Origin: Mugil cephalus
Lineage: Eukaryota > Chordata > Actinopteri > Mugiliformes > Mugilidae
Assembly: GCF_022458985.1 (NCBI RefSeq)
Contig: NC_061781.1
Coordinates: 21,539,001-21,603,000, forward strand
Length of the DNA stretch: 64,000 nt
Direction of reading: 5' to 3'
Made by a program: the position numbers and the translations under genes. A model generated the notes under the pieces. The model was given only the letters and a program-made list of their open reading frames with translations, ran no database searches and was not told the DNA's origin. Below, piece by piece: positions 23,401 through 34,076 of the stretch. Within the stretch, counting starts at the first letter, position 1; every line of letters begins with the position of its first letter.

Positions 23401-26005
23401 CCTGAGAAGACTCTGCATATTCCGTATTAAGCAACAGCCTCCTATTATTACAATTATAATTTAAAAATTACTGTCTGCCCGACTTCATTTTCCAGAGTAA
23501 AGTCGTTCCACACAGCAGACACGATTTATGCTTTTTCATTCATGGTTTTCTGTCTTTTTGGCACTTTGGCAGCTTTGCCGCTAATCAATCGCCATTAAAA
23601 TAGAAGAGGAAGAAGATGCTTTTAGGCTGCAGACACGTGTTTTTTGGTTTATGGCTGACCTAAAATAAAACCTATAATTTAAAAAATGTCTAGAGCAGCT
23701 CTCGATGGTCTTCTCCCAGTACTGATAGGGACATCCTTACCTAAAACGTCTATTCTGTTCAATCTGACGATCTCAAATGTCTGTTCCTCTTCTGTCTTTC
23801 CATTCAATGCAGGTCCATTCATGGTGGTTCTGTTTGCCAAGCTGGAGAACATGCTCCAAAACTCTCTGTACGTCAACATCCTGCTGACTGGCATCGTGGC
23901 CCAGCTGGCCTGCTATCCTCAGCCGCTCCTACGCTCCTTCCTGCTCAACACCAACATGGTCTTCCAGCCCAGCGTCAAGTCATTGATCCAGGTACCGTGC
24001 GCTGTGCAAAAGTTGGATACTCTGACCAGGGAATGTCTTAATATAAGTTTTAGTTCAGTATATGTCTGGAACAAGAGAAAATAAATGGATTTTCGGTTCC
24101 TGTTTTCAGGCTGAGTTGTCCACGTTCAGCCCACCTCACTTCTGTGCAAGCTTCAGTTCCAAGAAAATCAATGATATTTGCATACAGTTATTTTTTCACA
24201 TTACAGTTTTGACATCTTATTTGAAGATTTTTCTCTCATGAGAGACTAAATCCTCTACTTCGACAAAACACGGAAGTCTTTGGAGATCGTGGACGTTAAT
24301 CCGTGTTGAACGGCTTAATCTCAGAAAAGTGAATTTACAGTAACAAACAAATAAGACTTTGACTTGATCAATCTAACCTTTGTTCTCCGTTTCTCCTCAG
24401 GTTCTAGGTTCTGTGAAGAATCGCATCGAGGCGTTTGCAGCCTCTCATGAGGACTTCCCTGCCATGCTGAGGAAAGCCCAGCAGTACCTGGTGGCCCGAG
24501 GCAAAGTGGACTGGACTGACTGTCCTGCAGCAGTTCCACCCCTACGGCGCTCTGATTCACTGGGTGAGTATAGAAGCATGGGGGGACAACAGTGTTACTG
24601 TGTATAAGAAGAGCCTGAGTACAGGAAGGTCTTTCAGTGTGTTCTACCAGTGTCCTGTACTTTATTTGTTGAGGGAGTACTACCAGCAAAAAAGACATAA
24701 GCAGGATCAACAAATTGATCTGAAAGGCTGGAAATGTGATCGGTGGGGAGTAGGAGACACTGGACACTGGATAATCAGCTCTTCATTATGGACAATCGAT
24801 CCCATCCACTACACCAAATATTAGAGGGACACACTGATTCAGCTCCGCTAGTACAGTGAACGCTACAGAGCTTCTTTTATACCAAACTCTGTCCAGATGT
24901 ATAACAGCTCACCTTTTTGAAACAACTAAGCCACTATAACCAAGCAGTTTCCCTTGTGGATCATTTAAGTCTGCTTAAGTCTAAGGTGTAGGTATCATTT
25001 GCTGATATCAGCTCAATTCTTCTAAAAACCTTTATTTGTCCCTCAGTGGGGAAATTGGACTTTGCAACAAAATACATATAGAACTTACAAGCGTGGACTG
25101 TGTAAAAAGATAAATAATAAGATTAAAAAAAGTAGAATAGAATAAACAATATGCAAGTATTGGCATATATACAAAAAGTAGTGAATTGCAACAGAAACAT
25201 TGACTGTATATCTGTAATAGAAATGTAATATTGGTATATCAGGTCAATATTTGCGTTTTTACTGGTATCGGCGCAGGTGTGTTTAGCAATATCTCGGCAA
25301 ATTTTACAGACACATAAACAAGGCAGCGCTGTGCTGCTGGAGACACTGCAGATGCTGCCCATACATGCATCCCATCCCATATATGTGCAGCCCATACATT
25401 GCTGCTCTGCTACGAACAGAGTTAGTAACTGTTTATTTTGTACGCTTAAGAGCGTTAAATATTCTTTAAGTTCAGTAAATGTTTATGTTTTTTGTTAAAT
25501 TGAGACCTGTAACAAATTTTATCAATTTTATAATGTAAATAGAGGGAGAAAAAGTAGTATCGGCATCAAATATCGGCTCAGAAAATCATCAGCATGTATC
25601 GGCAAAAAACGCGATCAACCCTAAATCTTGTCACCAAGGCTAAATTACTGTAAAGCAATAATAATAATCAATATATTCCTGTATTTCTGCTTTCCAGTGA
25701 AGAGTCGTAAGCCATCCCTCGGAGATCTAATCCTTCGCCACGCCAACAGTCCGACTCGGGCCCGGAACGCCGCTCAGCTGGCCTTCGCACACGTACGGGA
25801 CGGCAGCCAATCACTGCACAGCGCTCTGTTCCGGGGCGGCGCAGGAGGCGTTTCCGGCCTGGAGAAGCAAGCCGAGGCTCTGAGAGTGAAGAACGCCGTC
25901 TACTGCGCCGTTATCTTCTGCGAGTTCCTCAAAGAGCTGGCGGCTTTGGCCCAAGAGCACGCCGTCACTCTGCCCTTCCCTCAGAGCCAGGAGGCAGAGG
26001 AATAG
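10269..26005 (+). CDS. fhip1b: FHF complex subunit, FHIP1B-like (FAM160A2), 11 coding exons
   Basis: Exons: 10269-10397, 13596-14000, 14689-14919, 18251-18496, 19269-19436, 19910-19989, 20195-20364, 20900-22279, 23813-23991, 24401-24563, 25698-26005. All introns are GT-AG, phases agree throughout, and the total is 3459 nt (1152 residues plus stop). The start MSWLSRFNPRGPG is the family N-terminus. Residues ~30-480 form the conserved FHIP/RAI16-like region (ADPETCLMVFENHW, AVRNHTDQMLCLLAEE, ALYSSLPRKIEV, FLRFILLHRHD). Residues 478-936, a single exon, are Ser/Pro-rich and probably disordered. Residues 937-1130 are conserved again (GPFMVVLFAKLENMLQNS, VFQPSVKSL, VKSRKPSLGDLILRH). Family knowledge: FHIPs bind FTS and Hook proteins and link dynein-dynactin to Rab5 early endosomes. 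I favour FHIP1B over FHIP1A because of the cnga4 neighbour. It is longer than the human protein (about 970), mainly in the disordered exon. The exon 5 donor (AGG|GTCTGT) is weak. Confidence 0.9.
11021..11110. repeat. Pentanucleotide microsatellite (AGAGT)18
   Basis: About 18 uninterrupted copies of AGAGT, 90 bp, flanked by unique sequence. The uniformity suggests a young, length-variable locus. Confidence 0.98.
12010..12212 (+). repeat. Dispersed repeat family B, copy 1
   Basis: Matches parts of 37371-37743 in the same orientation: GGTAGCAAAGGTTAAAAC, TTTCTAGTTTG, ATAATATAAATAATGAAATA, GTGTCCACATAT, then a common end AGGAGGTTAAA. It is AT-rich and noncoding, and looks like a decayed non-autonomous element. 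Confidence 0.75.
12742..13432. mobile_element. Possible non-autonomous DNA transposon (MITE-like)
   Basis: TTAGCTGGAGGCAAAAC at 12820-12836 is inverted with one mismatch at 13385-13401 (GTTTTGCCTCCAGTTAA). Weaker symmetry (CCATGG / TCCATG) lies outside both arms. No transposase frame is present between them and no target-site duplication is clear. Confidence 0.35.
14001..14688 (+). other. fhip1b: fhip1b intron after coding exon 2
   Basis: Ordinary AT-rich intron ending in a poly-C tract (14671-14679) before the CACCCCACCAG acceptor. Nothing else was recognised. Confidence 0.8.
16203..16415 (+). repeat. Dispersed repeat family D, partial copy
   Basis: Landmarks shared with the copies at 18548 and 41945: TTCAACGTTT, CTCAGGCC-like, GAGATTAAG(T/C)AGGGACC, CAGTGCTACTTATAAATATACATTATTATT and TTTTGCGACCCCCCTG. 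Confidence 0.65.
16597..16713. repeat. Long interrupted GT microsatellite
   Basis: About 117 bp of TG/GT dinucleotides with a few TCTG and TGCG interruptions. Confidence 0.98.
16911..17045. mobile_element. Short TIR element, family E, internally deleted
   Basis: AGGCATAACATTATGACCAC at 16911-16930 is repeated as a perfect 20-bp inverse at 17026-17045 (GTGGTCATAATGTTATGCCT). Only about 95 bp of interior remains, noncoding. It shares the landmarks ACATCCACATGAATA, TTTCCCA(A/G)CAGAACA and CACAAGATG with the longer copy at 48883. Confidence 0.85.
17322..17406. repeat. Pure GT microsatellite
   Basis: About 84 bp of uninterrupted TG dinucleotides in an fhip1b intron. Confidence 0.98.
18497..19268 (+). 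other. fhip1b: fhip1b intron after coding exon 4
   Basis: Almost wholly occupied by a dispersed repeat D copy (18548-19085). It ends in a (GT)n run (19243-19262) that serves as the tract directly before the acceptor TTTGTAG. Confidence 0.8.
18548..19085 (+). repeat. Dispersed repeat family D, long copy 1
   Basis: Its reverse complement matches 41945-42441. Shared landmarks are GGAAACATAAACATACC, TAGCTAAATTATTTAACCAT, AGGAGGGTCACCAGTCATTT, GGCCTCAGTAGTTG, GAGTGAGCTGCACTG, TTGCGGGGAACC, GGAGGCTTAGATTGACAGG and ACAGCTCCTGTA. No coding capacity was recognised. Confidence 0.85.
19437..19909 (+). other. fhip1b: fhip1b intron after coding exon 5
   Basis: Starts with the weak donor GTCTGT, then a (GT)n run 21 bases downstream (19457-19474) and a poly-T at about 19656-19671. 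Otherwise plain AT-rich sequence. Confidence 0.8.
20365..20899 (+). other. fhip1b: fhip1b intron before the large disordered exon
   Basis: A G-rich stretch just after the donor (about 20387-20411) is followed by the small inverted pair ATCTGCATCTAAAAC/GTTTTAGATGCA. No repeat family or exon was recognised. Confidence 0.75.
22280..23812 (+). other. fhip1b: fhip1b intron after the large disordered exon
   Basis: 1.5 kb, one third of it a TIR-bounded repeat (22727-23178). The rest is AT-rich with no visible exon. Confidence 0.75.
22727..23178. mobile_element. Candidate non-autonomous DNA transposon
   Basis: It starts AGGGATGAGC (about 22728) and ends GCTCATCCCT (about 23166-23175), a short inverted terminus, with ATCGATAAG and GATATCGATGG near the ends. 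Nested inside is a fragment with GGCGGTTGGCTAAC and AGGTGCATTACCGCCACCT, familiar to me as a common fish repeat tail. Confidence 0.5.
23992..24400 (+). other. fhip1b: fhip1b intron before the penultimate coding exon
   Basis: About 400 bp of AT-rich sequence ending in a standard polypyrimidine tract and TCCTCAG. Nothing else was seen. Confidence 0.8.
24564..25697 (+). other. fhip1b: Last fhip1b intron, repeat-filled
   Basis: Contains the inverted copy of repeat C (24850-24988). It also holds a TTTATTTGTCCCTCAGTGGG stretch at about 25031-25050 resembling a LINE 3' tail, and a TATCGG-rich segment (25205-25620) typical of decayed DNA transposons. No exon was recognised. Confidence 0.65.
24850..24988 (-). 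repeat. Dispersed repeat family C, copy 2 (inverted)
   Basis: Reverse-orientation match to 9033-9154, including ACAGTGAACGCTACAGAGCT, CTTCTTTTATACC and TTTCCCTTGTGGATCATTT. Confidence 0.75.
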
Positions 26006-28909
26006 ACGGATTTATTTTAGCGTCCTGGCCTCGTTTTCATCATGTTCAGGCTGTAAAAAGAGTTATATAGAATTCTCCCATCACCAGAGGACAGACTGGA
26101 GCACTGAGACTTCTCCGCCAGCAAAGTGAATTGACTCCAAGAGGGAACACGGTGACACTTTTGTACCAAAATTATTATAGGACACCTATAGGACTGGAAG
26201 ATTTTTTCCTCATCTGTAAACATATTGTGCATATCATGTATTATATTTACATTCTATACACAGAAAATCTCAGTAAATACTGGAGATTTGGGAGCTTGTA
26301 TATACACGTACCATGTCGTGGTATAATGTGACACTGTAAAGCCACAGGTAAAAGAAGTAGGTGCACACATCGGTGCTAGGGGTTTTTCTTTTAAGCTGAA
26401 AGGGTGCTTTCAGGTGGCACAAAAGGAAAAAGGTTTAATCCACAACAGAATTTAAGACAAACACCAAAAAAAAAAAAAAGAAAGAAATTTGTTTTGCAAG
26501 AAAACATTGAAAGTGTAGGCGGGTCAATCAGCAGCAAAGTGACCCAATCATTTCAAAACATCTCTGCTTCAACAAGCCTCGCTTTCACCGGAGCTTTTCA
26601 TCCTCCGTCAAGGACTGGTCAAAAGAAAAAAAAAGAAAAAAGAAATGTTCCCGGTAACACTGGAGCGCCACGAGTGTCCATTTACTTTAACAAAAAAAAA
26701 AAAAAGGCTGCACTGTTGGAAATGCTCGATGAATGAGAACTGGAAACGCAGAGGTTGTGGGAGAATCAGCAGGATCGCCACAAATGTACTGGAAAACTTT
26801 TGGGTAATTAATGCCATTAAGGTTTTTTTTTTTTTTTTTTTTTCTTTGTCTTTTGAATTTGCACCATTTTCTAGACATATCAGCAACATGTGGGAGCAGG
26901 TGTGTCTGTCATTGTGTGTGTGTGCGTGTGTGTGATTGATTTAAAATGAATGACTCCTTTCCAAAAGGTGACACCAACTCTTCAGGCCATTATTAAGCCA
27001 TTCACCTGTTGCCATAAAAGAGGCCGTGGGATAGAAGAAAAAAAAAAAAAGGCTGCACTGCTTTACGAGTCAAACCTTTTGTGTGTCATTAAGTCTTTTT
27101 AAAAATATTTTTTTAAAGAGCGTCGGCTTGATTTCTATTGAATTTGTCAAGAAAAAAACAAAACAAAGGATCCTAACAGGTCTTAGTTTATGATGTATCT
27201 CCATCTTTCTTCTTCATCTTAGTTTTACTTTCTTTTGATATATGAACAAACATCCGTTGGTCTTGGAAATTAACATGCTGCTATTTTTTTCCTTTTTCTT
27301 TGAAAAACAAAACACTAACTCGTTGTATCATCAGCCAAATAGCTACTATCTTTATTTCTATGTTAGGTACCAAGTATAAATGTGCACGGGAGGATATGGA
27401 GGAGTCGATTGTGGTTTAATTTATATTCTGAGGTCGAATGAAGTCACAGCCACAAAGTGTTAAAAGCCAATTACGAAATATTGACTTTTTTCTTTAAATT
27501 GTTGCTTGAATTGTTAAAGGTCTGAAATTTCTTCTTTTCTTCCAGTTATTCTCTGCAGGAAGTTAATAAGAAGTTACAGACCTGTAAAATGATGAATTAC
27601 TTGTATGAGTGAAGTGTTGAATGGTCCTACGACCCAGCTTCTTATCAACTAAAGTGTTTTATCATTTTAATTTTTTTTGCACGTACTAGCCGTTCTGACT
27701 CAAACTGCCTGCCATCCTGCGAAGTCTTATCTCTGAAACTTTTGTACGTTTTATTTTTTTTTTCTCCACGACATTTTCATCTTTTTTTTTTCAGCAAGTT
27801 GAGGCCTTCGTTCAACTTGTCCAAGCCATAGCAGCAGCAGCAGCAGCAGCAGCGGCCGCCGCCGTCATGTTTGTAAATGTTCCGTCACGGCTGTGCGTCA
27901 CTTTTCTATGAATTTCTAGACACATTTCGTAACGACCCATAGTTTTTTAAAGAAAATAGTTCAAAAGTTTCTGCATGCCAGGTTTATAAGTGATAGTCGA
28001 ATAGTGTTTTGGTTCGTGAAGTCGTACTGAGCTCGAATTAACTTCCACGCTGTAGGTTTTAGTGGTTTAGTGAGTCATCCCGTCGCCTGCGGAGAATCTG
28101 CGGCGACAGGTTTCACACTGAATGTTTGCTCTCGGCTAATTCAAATAGGAAAGAAAAAACTAAAAAAAAACTAAAAAAAAAAAAGCTTCTGTACTTTTTA
28201 CCCACTGCCGTCCTTCCATCTGTTCACCTCGTCTGCTGCACATCTGTGTGTTTGGGGCAAAAGTCCCTCTTCAGGTTCCACTTCTCCTGTTCATCATCTT
28301 CTTCTTCTTCTTCAAGTCAAGATTGTGTTTCGTCTTTTTTCGAGCTATTTTTAAAGAGATTTTCTCAGCTCCTCAGTGCTCTCTCTCTCTCTCTCATGCA
28401 GCTACAGTCAGTTTTCCGTGACGCGTTCATGAACACCAAAGACAATCTGCCGAACCACACCTGAAACTCAAGACGCCCGTTTAAGCACTCGTAGGCGGTT
28501 TAATTTAATGGCACACGATCCGAACACACTGTCATAAACCTCATCCACTTAGCACTTCTTTATGAGTGCTTTCAATGTAGAAGGTGCCATTTAGAAAAAA
28601 GGTGCCAATTTAATTTGAGGCTGTGTCCTAATTAAAAAGGGAGCTTCTCAGTAACGCTGAGTTGCAGGATTTTGGCATTTCTTTTTTTAATTTTTTGGCA
28701 TTATAGCTCGTTTACACCAGTAATTGATTTAATTTGTATGTATACAAAAAAAGTCCAGCAAGTTTGCAAGGTGGTGTATTGTTTTTTTTTTTTTTTTTTT
28801 AATATAAATATACAAAGGGATCACTTCCTACCAGGGACACTGACGTCTTCCCACATCTGTCAAACTGGAAGCAGAGCTTAATTTAATGCAACGCTCACAG
28901 GGAAATAAA
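26006..28909 (+). other. fhip1b: Probable fhip1b 3' UTR
   Basis: Begins at the TAG stop (26003-26005). The first canonical AATAAA I find is at 28904-28909. The interior has several poly-A and poly-T tracts, a CAG run (27832-27852) and no conserved protein frame. Three short frames above 90 codons here are low-complexity and were rejected. The true cleavage site could be earlier or later. Confidence 0.5.
27832..27860. repeat. (CAG)7 followed by GCC repeats
   Basis: Seven CAG triplets at 27832-27852, then CGGCCGCCGCC to about 27863, in the presumed fhip1b 3' UTR. Confidence 0.95.
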
Positions 28910-31899
28910 ACAAGACAGTTTGACAAATATAGTCAAGGCTTTGTGGTCGTTGTGATGGATTACTTTATGGCTTTATGGGAGCTGGCTTTCTCCGCTGGTG
29001 GGAAAAAATAAAATAAAAAAACACTCCCACCCGTTCAGGCACTAGCAGGGATCGTGGGCACAGCCTGATTTAAATTTGATGATTTAAATTTACATTAACG
29101 AAAGTGATATTTGCCTTTGAAAGCAACTGACGGAACAGTTCGACACGTGCGATCTGTTAACTGTGACGAGTTAAGGCCTTAGAAAAGACTCTTATTTTGA
29201 AAGGTGGTTGCTGCTTCCTAAATGACTCCGAACACGTTCGCTCGATCAAATGTTGATTTTCTGACTCTGACTCTGTCTGACAACAATGTTGAGTGGTTAA
29301 ACCCAAAGCTAAGAAAAGTTGTAATGTCACAGATTGTGTAATGTTTTTTGTTTGTTTTTTGTCATCATTAAACACTACAGTCGATCAGATAATGATTTAA
29401 AAACATAACATTTTGAGATTAAAAATCGTGCTTTAGATTTGGAGCTTGTATCATGTTATGTTCAGTTCCTGTGTTGTGTTGCGTTCCAGGGCACATGGAA
29501 ACCGCGAGCCAAAGTCACCGACTTTTATTTTGAAGAATCAGCAAAGCCAATAAATCAAAACTAAAGATTCCTTGATGCAAACACGGTGGTTTTATGAGCA
29601 GTACGAATGAAATCTCATCTCGAGGGCCGAGAGTTTCCTGAACACGTTGTGCCATGTGTGTGATTTTCCGATGTTCCGTGTGTTGATTTGTTTTGCTCAT
29701 CTCTGGGCGCGCGGCTTCTGCAGCATCACGTCTCTCAAAAGCTTTCACTTCTGACATTTCCCTCTCCCCAACCCCTCCTTTTCCTCTGTGATCTATGCAA
29801 AACATGCTCTGGTGTCCCCGGTTTGAAGCTGGAAGATGATGTGGACTGATGTGTAAATAGTGTAAAAAGAAGAAAAGACAGGAAGGAGTCAAAGCAGCGG
29901 GTCAGGATGCAGCGGTGTGAGAAATTAACCAACAGGACGGAATGAAATTAATGTCACGATGAATGTTGTCAGAAATATTTTTCTATATTTTGAAATCATT
30001 AGAGAAAAAAAGGACAAAAATGCAAAGTGGGAAAAGCTGTCAGAAGAACACTACAAAGGGAATGTTTTTATTAATTTATAAATTCTTTGCCTAGCAATAT
30101 CTCGTTTGTCCTGGTGTCCTTTCTTTGACTTGTTCGGGTGTTTCCAGTTCATTTTTCCACGGTGGCGCTATGGATTGAAGAAACTATGAGCGCTGTAGCT
30201 TTCCATTAATTTGTACAAGAATATTTCTAAACCTAATGGCTTTGAGTCTTAAAATAGCCACTTGTAATGGCTACCATAGCTAGACACTGATTTTTAGTGA
30301 TGTTCCAGTATCGAAAGTGCAAAAGTATCCGATATTTATCTAACTAATCTTTTGACCCCGACTCCCAGAGATTTAAGTAGGCTGCAGAGCAAAATTCTGC
30401 ACAGTTTCTGATTTTCGATGAGAATGAGACTGAAGATCACTTTATTGATCCCCTCGGGGGAATCGTTTTGTCCTAAGATAAGAACATATATGGACCAGAC
30501 ATAGACATAGAGAAGTCAAAATAAATAATGAGTATAAAGAACAAAAAACTAATAAGTACTTCCCAGTAACGAGCGAGCTTACAAATAAGTTGTCCAGACA
30601 CCTAATACTATAAATGCTCCAACTTCCATATAATTTATCAGTTATCATCTTTTTTGTTGTTTGTTTTTACCACATTTAATATCAGTTAACACACATTAAA
30701 TGAATATATTATTAGAGATGCTTTAAAATAGAAGCGGTGGGTCATTATGTATGTCATTATGTAGTGAGACCTCGAGTTTCTGGGGCCTCGCGTTGCACTG
30801 AGGCCGCTCATAGCGAGTAAACATGCCAACATCAGCATTCATCGCACAAATACTAAGCAGCGTTCATTCATTATTTATCCTTTTCGAGGCTGGAGCAGCA
30901 GGCTGGTATTTCAGTTTTTTTTTTTGGAGTGCCCTGTTTACACTGATGAGCCACAACATTAAAACCACTGACAGGAGAAGTTAATAACATTGATCGTGAT
31001 ACCATAGCAACGACACTCCCTGACGTCAGCAGACATCCCCAGCAGGATGTAGCCTGACACAGACACAAAAAGTTTAGGAACAACTCAAAAAAAAACATGA
31101 AAAACAGGCCCCTCCCCTTAATCCATAGGAACCCCACTAACAAAATCCTGTTTCCAGGCAACTTCAGAAAACCCATGTCCCATTCTCTGATGAGTCTAAT
31201 CCGTTTTGGATGCACAAGGGAAACCTACACAATATTCGGAAGGTGGTCATAATGTTATGCCTGATTGGTGTATGTGGGTTAATGCTTAGAGCTGTGAGTT
31301 AATTAGTTACAATAACTAGAAATTCAACATTTTACCATTTTAGAGCACTTATAATTAGCTGTTCCTGCACCATGAGATTAAATGCAGCAGTTCTTTGTTT
31401 TATATCATTTTAATTTAAACTATTTTGTATTTCTATTCAGACAATGACTCTTATTACGTTCCACCCACTAACTACTAGAAGAATCATTAACAAAAAAAAG
31501 GAACATTTGATACAAATTTACCAAAACAACTCCAAATTGATTAGTTCCAGCCCCTTAATTGTGAATATTTGTTCATTCTTTATTAATGCATCGGCCAACA
31601 CTATAAATATTTAGTTGCCTGTCACCGTCACAGAAGCAGAAGCCTAGAGAGTCCATGCAGAAAGAACTGGCTCACACCCAGAACACAGCACGATACCAAC
31701 CCCAGATATCAATGTTTAATGCCACACGTCAAAGTAAACCTATTACCAACCATCATCTCAGCAACACTGCCCTGCTTTTACATCACATAACACATCTACA
31801 GTACGTGACACAGACACGCTTCCTCCTGAAGCCGCAGCCTGTTAATGGATTTACTCTCCACTCTGATGCTTTTCTAAAACACACAGCGTGAGTCCAAGC
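28910..31899. other. Intergenic region between fhip1b and the NHL gene
   Basis: AT-rich. It contains a stretch with ACTTTATTGATCCCC (about 30440-30454), the common 3' tail type of fish LINEs and SINEs, and a TIR family E element (30941-31272). No coding exon was recognised. Confidence 0.6.
30941..31272 (-). mobile_element. TIR element, family E
   Basis: Starts ACTGATGAGCCACAACATTA and ends GGTGGTCATAATGTTATGCC then TGATTGGTG. The middle (CCCCAGCAGGATG, CAGACACAAAAA, CCCCTCCCCTTAATCCATAG, CACAAGGGAAACCTACACAA) matches the element at 56637-57157 in the same orientation. It is noncoding and about 330 bp, a deletion derivative. Confidence 0.8.
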
Positions 31900-32123
31900 G
31901 AAGTGCAGAATAAACAGCTTGACAACCAAGACAAATGTCAAGTGTGGATGCGCACACTTCTGAGTTTGCATACAGGGGAAACTGGAGTCGACTTGGCCGT
32001 GTCCTAGCAACAGCCAAACTGAGGCGCGACGGAGGCACGATGAGTCAAGGAGTGAAGGAGTGGAGGGATGCGATGAAGAAGAGTGGAGCATGGGGTGGTA
32101 GCAGCGCTTGCACCTGACTACAG
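31900..32123 (+). promoter_or_regulatory. Probable promoter and noncoding first exon of the NHL gene
   Basis: A locally CpG-richer stretch ends in a strong donor (CTACAG|GTAAGA, exon end 32123). It carries a frame of 60 codons (31935-32117) whose TGA lies six bases before the donor. Splicing to 34035 keeps phase 0, so that TGA stands in frame with and upstream of the main protein. I therefore read this exon as 5' UTR with an upstream ORF. The motif GTGTCCTAGCAAC (about 32003-32015) partly fits an RFX X-box. That this exon belongs to the NHL gene is inferred from position and splice sites only. Confidence 0.45.
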
Positions 32124-34034
32124 GTAAGACAAGTGTGGTGTATTCTAGAGATGTGCATGTTAGGTTCATTTCTAAACCGACTGTAGATGTGGACTGTTCC
32201 TCAACTTTCACCCAGTGCTGACTGGGATAACCCCCCCAGCCGCCTGCAACCTCCTGCAGGATAAGTGGCAACAGATAACGGATTATAAAGTACAATTTGA
32301 GAATTATTTGATTCAATATTTAGTTTTTGTGCACAAGAAAAGATAACTTTTATTTTAATCATATCAAACGCTGAGCTCTTACTTTTTGCATTAACAACAG
32401 TGTTTTTCCTCAACAAATATTCTTAATGTGATGCAGCACTCACAGAAGATGAGTAACTGAGCCTCCCTCATCTATAATGTAGTTTGGTAATGTGAGAAAC
32501 AGGGTCAGAGACACCAACAGATGGGTGCCTGAGCTACACCTGTTAACTTTCTAAAACATCAAATAACTTCAGAGACAGTGGCTCCGGAACAACTTCCTAA
32601 TTAAGTAGCTGCGCCTAAATAACTCTAACTAGAAGCTCCCTGTTAGTCATTTATAAACAGTGTTGTTCTTATATAAACAGTATTACTTTCAGATTATTAA
32701 ATTATTAATGTGTTAGGTAACTTGTATCGCAACAAGCAGACTTACAGTAGGCTACTCAATGGTTAAAGCATCCATACAGTCAGTGCAAATCACACACTCA
32801 TTCAAGTACAATCAGCATCAACACCTACTATTAAAGGCCCCTTTAATTCAAACCTGCATTATCTGATGGACAGGTGCAATTCCTCATTTTCTCCTCTTGG
32901 CTGGATAAGGCTGGTCATATTCAGTACTTTGTTGTGACACGACGAAAAATTCCCTTTCGAGCCAAAAGCCAACAACAACATAAATTGGATGGTTCATGGA
33001 GTAGATCTTAAAAATAACCTACAGTTCATTCACTTTTATGATTCATGTTTTTTTTTTGTGGAGGTCTGTGGTCTTAAAGTAATAAGTCAGTAGCATTAAT
33101 ATTAACTGCATACAGCTGACCTCATATCCTATAATCTCCTGTTTAACTACTAACACTGGCCATACATGTAATTAATTATGATTAATATTGTCTGCAGAGT
33201 TTTGCAATCCTCAAAAGTGCATTTTAATTTAAAGTGCAAACTTTAAAGTAAAATGAAAACATCTGAGCATTTTCCAGCTGATAATAAAGACTTTTAATTG
33301 CCCATGAACTTTCTTTCCACTTCGCTTGTTCTTTGTGTTCATGCTGCTTTCAATTATACAACAATTTGAGTCTCTGTTTTATTCATTTCAGACTAAATTC
33401 ACCAGAGGATCTTATATGTCCGCAAACACTGCTAAAAGCCTGATTCAATAGTTTTTGTTTTTTATGTAAAATATAAACTTATCGTTCATACTGTATGTAT
33501 ATATGGGGGAAAAAGTATGGTTTGGGGCCACAGATTTTCTAATATTCGCTCACTTTAAACGCTACTTGCTGTTTATCATATGATGGCTCCCTGGAGTTTC
33601 CAGTATTATGACAACACATCACACACAGGACAGGCAGATATCTTTCAGCACGTTTCTCTGCATTACTTTGTTCAGCTCATGAATAAAATATCAAAGCGGG
33701 GTCTATTCACAGAACTGGGGAGTTTGAGATGTATTGTTCTATTGACACTTGGGCTGTCTCCTTACCTCCCACTCTTGTACTCACTCTGGATGCTTGTGGC
33801 TGTCTGCTGACTTTTGAATTGCTAATAGATTTCTCAGTGCGAAACTTGAAACTTTCGTCGCTGCCCTGTGCAAGTTCTTTCTGCAAGCCAACATGTCTGC
33901 TTGCAGAGAAAGAACTTGCATAAAGGAGTTTTTTGCTTGGAAACAGTAACAATCTCATTATAATCTTAATTAATGACAAAGCATTTCACATTTATTACAT
34001 GAAAGATTTAATTATCCCCTTTGTCTTTCTGCAG
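32124..34034 (+). other. Inferred first intron of the NHL gene
   Basis: Contains a repeat tail (32208-32286) and otherwise AT-rich sequence ending in a good acceptor (TTTGTCTTTCTGCAG). I looked for a RING or B-box exon and found none. Confidence 0.55.
32208..32286 (+). repeat. Fish repeat tail
   Basis: TTTCACCCAGTGCTGACTGG followed by GATAACCCCCCCAGCCGCCTGCAACC-type sequence and GCAGGATAAGTGG. I recognise this as the shared 3' tail of several teleost SINE/LINE families; the assignment is from memory. Confidence 0.55.
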
Positions 34035-34076
34035 GAACTCAAAGTGAATGCTAGAAAACAAACTATAAATCCATTC

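Noticed and set aside
28126..28464. 112-codon frame in the fhip1b 3' UTR
   Set aside because: Begins in poly-A and continues through TCT repeats; no domain. Treated as noncoding.
33410..33450. LICPQTL-like reading resembling the first half of a RING, upstream of the NHL gene
   Set aside because: Only one CP pair, followed by a stop within a few codons. No second Cys pair, no His and no donor nearby.
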